From positions 3,921 through 33,025 of the forward strand of contig BRYA01001486.1 of NCBI GenBank assembly GCA_030267965.1: DNA of 29,105 nucleotides. The letters run 5' to 3'. Under the pieces are notes generated by a model. The model was not told the origin of the DNA. It did no database searches and saw nothing but the letters and a program-made list of their open reading frames with translations. Positions 17,463 through 26,111 of the stretch are shown here, piece after piece; the stretch's first letter is position 1; each line of letters starts with the position of its first letter. This DNA is from Triparma columacea. Its lineage: Eukaryota > Sar > Bolidophyceae > Parmales > Triparmaceae. A program made the position numbers and the translations under genes.

Positions 17463-19511
17463 CTACCCTAAAACATCCACGTATTCCAAAGGTTCCACAA
17501 TGAATGGGAACTCCTCTTCTAACCTTATCACATTCCCGCCACCATTCCCCCCCGCGTCCATACTAGCATCAATAAACATCATCTTTCCATCCTTTCCCCT
17601 TCTCCCCTTAACATACTCCACCCCCTCTCCCTCCAGCACGCATCCCTCTCCCCCCCCCCCCCCCCCTCCCTTCCCATAAACCTCAATCTCCCACTGTCCC
17701 ACAATAACCTTAATCCCCGCCCCAAGGGCCCTCCTCAGGCCCTCAATGACCCCTTCGTCCTTTGGCTCCCCCTTGCACCTGTACTCCTCAATCATTCCCG
17801 TGGGTACCAGTGCGACGTCCCCGCAGCCCGCCCCTTGGTATGTGATAATTTTGTCCCCCCACCTTTCCCCCGCTGATGCCAGGGCTTGGATGCCCTCCCT
17901 GTCGATCGCTGTTCCCGGACCTACGATGAGGAGGCCGGTCGTAGAGCTTCCCTTGGTTGTAGGCATGAGTCCAACGTCACCCGTTATGCCAGTGGGCCTA
18001 TGAACAAAGGTTATAGGGGTTTTTAGGAGCTGTAAATTTGGGGGCGGGGGGGAGGTGTCGTTAATGTGGGTTACGACGACTTGGGTGATGGACCTGGTGG
18101 GCAAGTAATGGTGCAGCTGGTAGAGGAGGTTAGGGGAACTTGTGAGGTGCAGGGTTAAGGAGGGGAAGGGAGACTTCAGGGAGGGGGGGAAGTAGAAGGG
18201 GTAGGTTTTATCGCGGATTGTTGTGGTGCAGGGAGGGTCGATTTTCTTAGAGGGGTTCCAGGAAGTTGAGGGAGGGGGAGTGGAACCCTGTGCTAATGCG
18301 AGGGTTGGGGGGAGGATTGGGCGCCCAAATATGTCTAAGTTTGGGGTTTGGGGGTAGTTTTCTTTCATTCCGGTAAGAGGGTTAAGGGCGGTGAAGGTAG
18401 TTTGGTCAAAGAGCGGGACCGTGAAACCCGGGGCGAATCTCTTCTGGGATCTCTTGTCTTTTATGTGCTCCCCAATCTCCACGTGATTCGTGGCGAAGCT
18501 GACCTGGTCCTTGAAGCTCGGGTATACGACATACCAGTCCTTGACGTACATGATTTCGAGCATGAACTTTTTCCAGCTAAGCTTCCAGGTCATGGTGTTG
18601 CTCCCCGTGATTGTCATTGGGTGCAGGCCCTCGGGGTCTTCCCTAATCCTCCCCTCCAAATACGTCAGGAATTCCCTCCAGGGTCCCGGCATCCAGACCG
18701 CGCCCCAGCTGCAAGGTACCTGGTGCTTGTAAAGCCTTTGACCTGTAACTTTAGTGCTGTCGAAATCCACGAATTTGCCCCTCCCCGCAATCACCTCAAT
18801 GGTCCGAGGGTTGTATAAACTGACCCCTACAACCTCGTCATCCCCATTTTCATAAACCCCATCAAGTACAGTGGTGACGTAGTCATACCAATAAGGACTC
18901 ACTTCAATGTCGTCCTCTAAGATCACACCGTGTTCAAAATCGTCGCTAGGGTACCAACTCTCGGCAACCGCTGCCACCAAACCTCCCTTTTTAACCCTTC
19001 GGTTGATGACCTTCGGGCCGTAAGACCATTCAAACGCGTTGATGTAATCGAGGGTATCATGTGAAGCCGTTGAGTCAATCGATATTCTCAGGGTTAGAGA
19101 GGTTTCAGGAGGGTAGTCTGAGGCGATTAAGGAGTCCAAAAGACGGCGCAGGGAATTAAGCCGCGAGGCGGTAGACGCCGCTGTTATTACTGATATTGTG
19201 ATCTTGTAGGGGGGGGGGACAGATGGGAGGGCGTGGGGGCGGGTGCGGGTGCGGCGCAGGTTTGTAGTTGAGGGTGTGTGTGTGTGCGTTATTGAAGCTA
19301 CCTTGATGTGGGGTTCTGGAAGATTTATTGTAATGATTATTATTGAGAGGGATATCATGAGGAGCATCATTGTAAGGAGGAAGGGAGGGAGGGAAGTGGT
19401 TCGACGGTTGGGTAAGGATTTGTGGGGTGGGGGGTGGTCGGGGGATTGGGGGGATGGAGTGGGATGAGGGGATTTGGGGATTGGGGGAGAATTGGTGGGT
19501 CGGGGGGTCAT
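17463..19511 (-). CDS. GT2-like type II membrane glycosyltransferase
   Basis: This is a single exon of 682 residues. The cytosolic tail (1-40) is Pro/Ser-rich, and a signal anchor lies at about 44-63. A GT-A-type glycosyltransferase domain starts at about 103 (YKITISVITAAS, then SLRRLLDSL). The metal-binding acidic motif is ILEDDIEVS (197-205), followed by GVSLYNPR and CSWGAVWMPGPWREFLTYL (267-285). This block matches eukaryotic GT2-like proteins of the secretory pathway found in plants and algae, whose donor is often unknown. The domain runs to about 400. The region 430-682 (with TGITGDVGLMPTTKG and QGAGCGDVALVPTG) has no family I recognise and may be a second lumenal domain. It would add a sugar to a glycan or glycoprotein in the Golgi. 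The C-terminal part contains a Gly run coded by a G tract (17650-17667). The enzyme class is fairly sure; the sugar and acceptor are unknown. Confidence 0.75.
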   Translation of the reverse strand: MTPRPTNSPPIPKSPHPTPSPQSPDHPPPHKSLPNRRTTSLPPFLLTMMLLMISLSIIIITINLPEPHIKVASITHTHTPSTTNLRRTRTRPHALPSVPPPYKITISVITAASTASRLNSLRRLLDSLIASDYPPETSLTLRISIDSTASHDTLDYINAFEWSYGPKVINRRVKKGGLVAAVAESWYPSDDFEHGVILEDDIEVSPYWYDYVTTVLDGVYENGDDEVVGVSLYNPRTIEVIAGRGKFVDFDSTKVTGQRLYKHQVPCSWGAVWMPGPWREFLTYLEGRIREDPEGLHPMTITGSNTMTWKLSWKKFMLEIMYVKDWYVVYPSFKDQVSFATNHVEIGEHIKDKRSQKRFAPGFTVPLFDQTTFTALNPLTGMKENYPQTPNLDIFGRPILPPTLALAQGSTPPPSTSWNPSKKIDPPCTTTIRDKTYPFYFPPSLKSPFPSLTLHLTSSPNLLYQLHHYLPTRSITQVVVTHINDTSPPPPNLQLLKTPITFVHRPTGITGDVGLMPTTKGSSTTGLLIVGPGTAIDREGIQALASAGERWGDKIITYQGAGCGDVALVPTGMIEEYRCKGEPKDEGVIEGLRRALGAGIKVIVGQWEIEVYGKGGGGGGGEGCVLEGEGVEYVKGRRGKDGKMMFIDASMDAGGNGGGNVIRLEEEFPFIVEPLEYVDVLG
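17650..17667 (-). repeat. G/C homopolymer inside the GT2-like exon
   Basis: A run of C on the plus strand encodes a poly-Gly stretch (EVYGKGGGGGGGEG) near the C-terminus of the GT2-like protein. The conserved part of the protein lies upstream of it. Confidence 0.85.
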
Positions 19512-19820
19512 TGAGGAAATGTGAGGGAGAGAGATGCCGGAATGGGGGTAATTAAGGCAAGGGGGAAAGGGGTTTCCAACTGGAAGGGAAGTAGTTCGGA
19601 GATAAATTTAGATTCCTACTGTAGATTCCTGATAGATTCAGATTCTCCATTTTTTTATCCAATTCGGAGGAGAGAAGGATGTTGATGTACGTGGTTGTGC
19701 ATGGTTGTGTAAAACAATTCTCCTCGGAAATCAAGAATGAATAAATAAAAGTTTCGACGCAAATTTTTCTTTAACACCTACCGGTGTAACCTCAACATAA
19801 TTCAATTCAAACCCCCCCCC
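19512..19820. other. tandem intergenic region upstream of the GT2-like gene
   Basis: These 309 bp hold the 5' flank of the GT2-like gene and the 3' flank of the O-fucosyltransferase-like gene. A 60-codon ORF on the minus strand (19552-19734) could act as an upstream ORF, but nothing supports it as a separate gene. The GAATCT repeat cluster is listed separately. Confidence 0.45.
19610..19645 (-). repeat. four GAATCT repeats upstream of the GT2-like gene
   Basis: AGATTC occurs at 19610, 19623, 19634 and 19640 on the plus strand, giving four GAATCT copies in 36 bp on the coding strand, about 100-135 bp before the ATG. It may be a regulatory repeat or a decayed tandem repeat. Confidence 0.5.
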
Positions 19821-21158
19821 CTATATAATAACTTCGACGTCGCCTATGCCAAGCCAATCTCTTGTAGTTGCGACGACCTCAGAGATAGCGTTAGAATCAG
19901 AAACAACAAAGCTGGTGTCAGCGTAGATGAGCATGTCAAGCTCAATGAGGAAAATGTCTAATTCGGTCAGTATCTTCCCGTCGAACAAAACACCCCCTGC
20001 AAGGGAGCTAAAGAGATCTTCCTTTGTAAAGAATCCTGCGTCCTTAATCGTGCGCAGAATATTAGGTTCCTTGCTATCCGTAGCAACGTAAACAAGCTGA
20101 TCGGATTCCCTTGACTTTTTACCAATTTTAGCGATCCACTTATCAATGTCACCGCATGCACCCATTTTATATACGTTCCTATGCTTCTCATATCCCATTC
20201 CACACCTATCTCCTCGTCTCAGATGCACCCCAATGTATCCTGAGGCTTTGACTTCAGCCTGCTTCACTCCGAAAATTTCATAGCGGAAGGCTTCGAATCG
20301 CGATCTATACTTAAAGTTTGATATAAATGGAAGGTGCCCACTGCAAGTATCAATCGGCAAACTTGTGACACAAACATTTTTGTCCGAAGCAAGGTCTTTG
20401 AGGTCTTCGAGTTCAATGACATTTTTCACTCGTGCTGCTCTAGGTTTTACGAAAGGGGCTCTGCAGTGCACATCCTCTTTCGGGCATCGCTTTTTCATAC
20501 GTTGCATTGTGCCATCATCGTCATCATCTTCCCATTTCAATCTAATCCCCACACTTGCATCGCAGACCGCTGGTTCGCTATCTTGAACATGATATATTCC
20601 TGGTAGAGCAGCGTTTGGTTTCATGCTGTAGATTGCTTTCAAATCTACAATGTCGTCCATATATTCAAGGTTCTTCTCTTGTCCCATGGCATCTACAGAG
20701 TGCGTGGAAACTACTTTGTCTACATAAGGTTTTCGATAGGAGAGTGCGAGTGTGAGTTTGGGTCTTAAGGATAGAAAATGTATATGCACGACACCTGTCT
20801 TATCTTTTTCGTATTGGTTTTGGTGCTGCTTACCGAGAAGCAAACTGCGTTCTGTAAGCTCAGCAGATTCAACCATACAGCTAAAGGCAAGAAACTGGCG
20901 AGAAAACCCCTCATGAACCCCAAACCATCTTATTGAATTTTCTGTGTCTTCCGCTCGGATTGGATTTACTTCCAAACTTCGGTAAGTGCCTTTTTCCCAA
21001 GCTGAGTTCTCGTGGAAAATGTAGTTGGGAACCTTAAACGTTCCATGAGGATTGTCAAAGCTATTCCCGGCATAAATGAGCGTTAAAAGAAATACAATGT
21101 TAGTTATCAGCACAAAAATAACGGTGCGAGCAATCCACGCGTACTTCAAGCGCATCAT
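19821..21158 (-). CDS. O-fucosyltransferase-like type II membrane protein
   Basis: This is a single exon of 445 residues. A short basic tail and a signal anchor (about 11-30) give a type II topology. The block GFSRQFLAFSCMVESAELTE (84-103) aligns with the N-terminal motif of GDP-fucose protein O-fucosyltransferases. YIGVHLRRGDRCG (308-320) is the nucleotide-binding HxRRGD motif typical of GT23/GT65/GT68 and plant O-FucT proteins. VYVATDSKE (357-365) and the acidic ELDMLIYADTSFVVSDSNAIS region (406-426) fit the third conserved motif. The expected reaction is transfer of fucose from GDP-fucose to a protein or glycan in the Golgi or ER. The middle region (190-265) is highly charged and Cys-containing and is not conserved in memory. 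Donor specificity is inferred from the motif only. A second ATG one codon downstream makes the exact start ambiguous by one residue. Confidence 0.72.
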   Translation of the reverse strand: MMRLKYAWIARTVIFVLITNIVFLLTLIYAGNSFDNPHGTFKVPNYIFHENSAWEKGTYRSLEVNPIRAEDTENSIRWFGVHEGFSRQFLAFSCMVESAELTERSLLLGKQHQNQYEKDKTGVVHIHFLSLRPKLTLALSYRKPYVDKVVSTHSVDAMGQEKNLEYMDDIVDLKAIYSMKPNAALPGIYHVQDSEPAVCDASVGIRLKWEDDDDDGTMQRMKKRCPKEDVHCRAPFVKPRAARVKNVIELEDLKDLASDKNVCVTSLPIDTCSGHLPFISNFKYRSRFEAFRYEIFGVKQAEVKASGYIGVHLRRGDRCGMGYEKHRNVYKMGACGDIDKWIAKIGKKSRESDQLVYVATDSKEPNILRTIKDAGFFTKEDLFSSLAGGVLFDGKILTELDIFLIELDMLIYADTSFVVSDSNAISEVVATTRDWLGIGDVEVII

Positions 21159-21617
21159 TTAATCAATAAGAGCCAAACACAACCCGAAACGTAACCCCTT
21201 TTTTCCAACCTCAAGCAACAATATATTGGTGGTGCGAACCAATGTGCTGAAGGTAGCGGGGGTTCCTCTAATTTCAAACACAAATCGAAACACTCTCTGG
21301 TTGTCCTGTGTTCTCTGTTGGGGAGGTTTTCTAAGTAAAAAATTTTAGCAAGGCCTCCTCAATTGGAGAACCTCAATCAAACCTCCAAAAACCAACGGGC
21401 AACCTGAACTAACTATTTGGCATCTATGCTCCATAAATAGTTAAGAGCCATTTCGGCTTAAATCTACCTACCGAACAAGAAAGGTTCTCAATTGAGGAGA
21501 CCGATTGAATTGTATGTAATCAAGCAAGGAACAAAAACTTTCTCGGAACAATACAAATACTGCTTAATGAGGAGCGATGCCGGCCCGCCGCAACATGCAT
21601 GGAGGGGCTTGAATTTA
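21159..21617. other. 459-bp intergenic region with an inverted-repeat element
   Basis: The region lies between the O-fucosyltransferase-like gene and the PDZ/SANT-like gene, both minus strand. It contains the 145-bp inverted-repeat element listed separately. Plus-strand ORFs entering the next gene are shadows. No RNA gene is recognised. Confidence 0.5.
21355..21499. repeat. 145-bp MITE-like element with terminal inverted repeats
   Basis: CTCCTCAATTGGAGAACC (21355-21372) and GGTTCTCAATTGAGGAG (21483-21499) are reverse complements except for one extra G. Inside are two further small palindromes: AACTATTT...AAATAGTT around 21411-21442, and TTAA-GA-GCC...GGC-TTAA just after. No target-site duplication is evident at the ends. 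It has the size and form of a small non-autonomous DNA element, or it may be a structured RNA or regulatory element. It encodes no protein. Confidence 0.45.
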
Positions 21618-23892
21618 TCAATTTGGTTCTGCCCATTTCTCGAACATTTCTTGATATCTCACTTTGATGTCATCCAGAGCGCTACCGAAGACTTTGCTCC
21701 CGCACTTGACGAGCGTCCAGCTGTCTGCCTCCTTCGTCCATGCCGCGCTAATGCTTTGAGATGCGCTGTCACTCACGCAGTACTTCTCTGTCTCTTTACA
21801 GTTCTCCCCCCAGTTTTGGTGAAAGTCTGTAAGAACCTCAAACCCGATATTGTCGACCCAGCAGGCCCCGAGAGTGATCCCACCATCGCCGTCGACAACG
21901 AGGATGTTCTCATCTGCCATCTTGTCGATTTCTCTCATGAGGTTCGTCCTATTTCTGAGAAACTCATGGACGCACACTTCGTCGACTCCAAAGCCCGTAG
22001 ACCCTGACCTTGATCTCTCCCGCATTGCTCTTATTGAGCTATCGTCGACGAGGAACTTGAAAGCTTTAAACGACAGCTGCCCGGGGCCCGCGGCATTGCG
22101 CACGAATTCTGAAACAGCCCCTTTGCCCGCCACTGCACCCTTGAGCCCCCTTTCACTCCAAGAAAAATCCGCGTGACTTGGTTCCTGGTAGACACTGCCC
22201 CAAACGCAACTGATGTAATGCAAGATGTCGATAGCTCGGGGGGGTCCTTCGCTCTCGGAGTCGGTGGTCTCGATAACAGCGCAGAGTATGCAAGTGCGAA
22301 GGCCTGGTGCTGCGCTCGCAACGATAACGTCGCTCCCTCTCTTGGACTTTTTATTTCCCTTTCCTTTCTTGGCCATCGAAGAGGCTACTTTTTCTGATCC
22401 CTTCATTAGCTCCTCGCCTCGCTTGGAGAAAAGAGCGACGCACTGCTCCCACTTGGCTTGACAGGCAGCAGAAGCTCTGTTCTTCAGGGTTCCACCGAAC
22501 GCAGAGTCAGACAATATCACATCCCATTCCTTTCCATGAACGCTCACCCCAGTGATAATAGCTCTCATTTCTTCTTCATTGAAATCGCCGCTTATAATCA
22601 CTGAAGGGTCACTTGGGCTCACAACAAGGTCGACTGACAACGTGCCATCCTTCGAGGGCTGATGAGGTTGTATTTGTCCCTGGTGGTCATGGTCGTACTT
22701 CTGGTGCTCCTGCTGAAAGAGGAGCTGGTTCTGTCGATAACGAGTTTCCCTGAAAACACAAGCGAAGGAGGGTTAGCTAACAATCTCGGAAGGTGTGCTT
22801 GCTATTTTGATAAATGGCTTAATCAAAGGCCTTCTGTCCTATCTTTCTCGACCTCACCTATCTGTGATAGACCCGCTCTTTGCCGCGTTACTGGCTAGGA
22901 GAGCAGACTTACTGTTATATTGCGGTTGCTTAACTTGGAGTTGGAACTTATCACCTCCCTTGAGACCAGAAGGGACAGTAACCTCGACACTATTGCCATC
23001 GGGAGACTTGGCCAAGATGAGGTCACCCCCGCACACATTTTCGGGGACCTGGTAGGCGATTTAGTGATGGGCGGGGACGCAATGTAAGTCGGGGAAGAAT
23101 GAGCTCAAGTGGGGATGAACGGCCTATGTACATATAGGCCATGTGAACAAAGAAGGAGCTAATTTCTCCAAATTTGCTGAAGTCAGATTCGATCTGTCTT
23201 GCTTGATCAACCCATCGTCCTGCTGTCTATGTCCTCTCTCTCACCTGAACTAAAACCGTCATGCAACCCTGGAACCTCGCAACAGCAAGGTGGCAATATA
23301 TCCCTGAATCTTTGAGCAAATTCATTGCCTGGGTAAAGGTCTTCCCACCAAGAGGGACGCCGTTCACCCCCAAGACGATGTCCCCTATCGACAGAGTCTT
23401 CTGGGGGCCAGGTGAAGACACCATGACGACGGCCCAGTCCTCGCCCCATTGTGTTATGTCGTGATAAAGCTGCATCCCCCACTTGGACTCGATACTTTCA
23501 TTCGGACGCTTAATGACGACGGGATCCGGATGGATGGCGTGCGAAGATATCCAAGGGCCAGAAAGAGGATAGTCACAGATTGCAGGGCCCTTGTCCCCTG
23601 CTACCCTACGAACGCCTACGACAGGCGAGAAGACCGATGTCCCAGCGCCAGCGGCTACCTGGTGTTGGGATCTCGACTGAGAAGTGCCAATAGCTGCCGA
23701 GGGAAGAGAGGAAGATAAAGCCCCGGGGATCTTGTCATCTACTTCACTCTTGTTCCTCCTCCCACGCTTTGCCGAGTTCGGCGCATAGTTATCCGCCTCA
23801 GAAGATGAAGCACCCCTCTTTGCCCTCACTGACGACCTGCTACTGCCCTCCTCGTTAGGTGGTCCAGCTGTCCCTGATGCTCCTCTGCCCAT
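21618..23892 (-). CDS. PDZ domain protein with a VPxG-type module and SANT/Myb-like domain
   Basis: Exons are 23245-23892, 22858-23048 and 21618-22749; introns are 196 bp (phase 0) and 108 bp (phase 2). The product is 656 residues. Residues 1-80 are disordered, with a basic KRGRRNK patch that could be a nuclear signal. A PDZ domain lies at about 125-207 (GMQLYHDI, VVMVSSPGP, LSIGDIVLGVNGVPLGG). A short module follows at about 215-260 (VPENVCGGDLILAKSPDG, VTVPSGLKGGDKFQLQV), which resembles repeats in heterokont proteins. After a Gln/His-rich linker comes a SANT/Myb-like helix set (about 335-384, DFNEEEMRAI...GKEWDVIL...KWEQC). The C-terminal 270 residues are unassigned. Splicing at AG|GTGAGG is required to keep frame into ETRYRQ. 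The SANT-like part suggests a chromatin or transcription role; the PDZ would bind a partner tail. Both are inference. Confidence 0.72.
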
Positions 23893-24345
23893 AATGTCCT
23901 TTCACCTGTTTCAAGAGGTTGGGGGTAAGAAGACGGCCAAAAGACAGGAGGAAAGTGCAGAGTAAGCAAACATTACCAATAATGGTCGGTCCCAAAGACG
24001 GAAAAACAAATAAAAGCCGCAAAAAACACAAACTTTGTCACCCTTCCCGAGACCACAAAATCATTCTTGAGTGATTATTGAGATGAGACGGTACTGGAGC
24101 GCTACTCCATCGCCAACATGATCGTTATGAAGTGAAAGCCGGTCCCGAAACTAAAAAAAAGAAGGAGTCCAGATAAAAGCCTCACCAGACAGAGGTTTTT
24201 TGGTGGCCCTCTGAATTCACAGCACAGGACTGAGTCCTCCTCAAAAGTCGTAATCATTGGAATTCAACTCCGAAAGAATTTTGAAAAAGACGGAACATTA
24301 GACGATTCCTTCTACTCCCTTAATTCTGACGAATCACGTCAGAGT
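23893..24345. promoter_or_regulatory. 453-bp divergent region between the PDZ/SANT-like gene and UXS
   Basis: No coding sequence is seen. The region must carry the promoters of both genes. Features noted are an A-rich stretch near 24152-24162, a CAGAGG/CCTCTG inverted repeat near 24190-24213, and the TGACG palindrome next to the UXS start. Confidence 0.45.
24325..24343. promoter_or_regulatory. TGACG-type palindrome 2 bp upstream of the UXS ATG
   Basis: TCTGACG and CGTCAGA form a perfect 7-bp inverted repeat around AATCA and end 2 bp before the ATG. It contains two facing TGACG half-sites, the core bound by many bZIP factors. If transcribed it would be a hairpin at the start codon. Function is inferred. 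Confidence 0.4.
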
Positions 24346-25956
24346 ATGAGGACAATGACAGCATATCCCTCTTCCCCCGGGAGCTTTCGTAATGTTTTCG
24401 TTTTTCTAGGTGCCTTGGTCGTTTTCGGTTTCTTTTTTGCAATGTCTCAGTATGATATCCGGCATACCGAGGAGATTCCGTCAATTGGGAAGCTGACTGG
24501 CACTCAGGAGGAGCTCATCACTGCCCGTGTCAAGCTCGAGGTTCAAAATGCTCTTGTGAATCATGTAATTGGTGCGGCTTGGGACAGCACTAGTTCAAAA
24601 CAGGATTTGTATGCGATCACTGAGCTGCCGGACTCGAAGAGACTCCGCATTCTCGTGACTGGTGGTGCTGGTTTTGTTGGGTCTCACCTTGTGGATCGCT
24701 TGATGATGGCAGGGCACGAGGTTATAGTAGTTGATAATTTTTTCACCGGCAGAAAGAAGAACGTCATGCACTGGGTGGGTCATTCGAATTTCCAGCTGAT
24801 ATCCCACGATGTGGTTGAACCCATCATGCTTGAGGTTGACCAGATTTACCATCTTGCATGTCCCGCAAGCCCCCCTCATTACCAGTACAACCCGATCAAG
24901 ACTATTAAGACGAGCACAATGGGAACAATTAATATGCTTGGTTTGGCGAAACGAGTTCAAGCTCGGGTCCTCCTGACGTCCACCAGCGAAGTTTATGGGG
25001 ATCCTGAGGTCCACCCTCAGCCGGAGTCTTACTGGGGAAACGTCAACCCTATCGGGCCCCGCGCTTGCTACGACGAGGGGAAACGCGTCGCTGAAACGAT
25101 GATGTACGCTTACAAGCAGCAAGACGGAGTTGATGTTCGTGTGGCAAGGTGAGAAGTATGGGCAGGAATTTTGAATTCGTTGAGTGTGTCTCGCGAAAAG
25201 GAGATTAGTATCCCAAAGCTTAGAATCTGCGATGCCAGCTCCGCTCCGATCCTGTGGTCTCTACGCACCAAAATTGGAGGGCCAAAAGTGTTTGACAACA
25301 GCTGCTCATGAACTAAAGGCTTACCCCCCCTTGCTCCATGGTCGTCGCAGAATTTTCAATACATTTGGCCCTCGTATGCATCCCAACGATGGAAGAGTTG
25401 TATCGAATTTTATCATCCAGGCACTTCAGAATAAGGATATTACTATTTACGGAAGTGGAGAGCAGACAAGATCATTCCAGTACGTTGATGATTTGGTGGA
25501 AGGACTGATAAAGCTCATGAACGGCAACTATGATCAACCAACAAATATCGGCAACCCGGATGAGTACACTGTCAACGAGTTTGCCGAGTTTATCAAAGAG
25601 TTGACCAAAAGCGGAAGCAAGATCATGCATCTTGAAGCCACGACAGACGACCCAAGAAAGAGGAGGCCGGATATTTCAGTTGCCAAGAAAGGTGAGACGG
25701 CGTAAAATTGAGCGTGCGGCACTCCTTGCGTCGCCAACAAGCCAGCCATGCACGGCAATGAATGCGCTCTAAGATTTCCAACCACCCTCCTACCCCTTCT
25801 TCCCTCACAGAAATTGGATGGCAACCGGTCGTTGACGTTAAAAGTGGTTTAACAAAAACCATCGAATACTTCTCTAAGGTCCTCGAAGAGAGCGGAGAGA
25901 TTGTGCCAACGGGTCCCGATGCCACCAAGCCCAAGCCAAAAAATGAAGGGGGCTGA
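24346..25956 (+). CDS. UXS: UDP-glucuronate decarboxylase (UDP-xylose synthase)
   Basis: Exons are 24346-25148, 25351-25691 and 25811-25956; introns are 202 bp (phase 2) and 119 bp (phase 1). The product is 429 residues, close to the length of plant membrane-type UXS. A signal anchor at about 16-34 gives a type II Golgi topology. The NAD-binding loop is [10 protein letters not shown] (105-114). The catalytic residues of this short-chain dehydrogenase family are visible: the Ser/Thr block STSEVYG (212-218) and Y242xxxK246 in CYDEGKR. Downstream [18 protein letters not shown] and [12 protein letters not shown] are typical of UXS. The enzyme converts UDP-glucuronate to UDP-xylose through an NAD-bound keto intermediate, supplying xylose for glycans and walls. 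The splice joins restore [13 protein letters not shown] and VAKK-EIGWQP, and without them the frame stops. A second ATG lies three codons in. Confidence 0.95.
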
Positions 25957-26111
25957 GACCGACGGATCCCCTTCAATTTGTCAAAAGTAAAAGTTTGCCA
26001 CACAATGATTTTTTTGGAAATTTTGTAATTTAATATGCGTACGCACGGCCGAAGCTACGCTAATTTAATGACTATAGATAGATCGCAGAGTATGCGTGGA
26101 CGCATTCATTT

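Noticed and set aside
22750..22922. Alternative donor AACA|GTAAGT in the PDZ/SANT-like gene
   Set aside because: The motif is strong, but the phase does not fit the next exon; AG|GTGAGG at 22858 keeps the frame.
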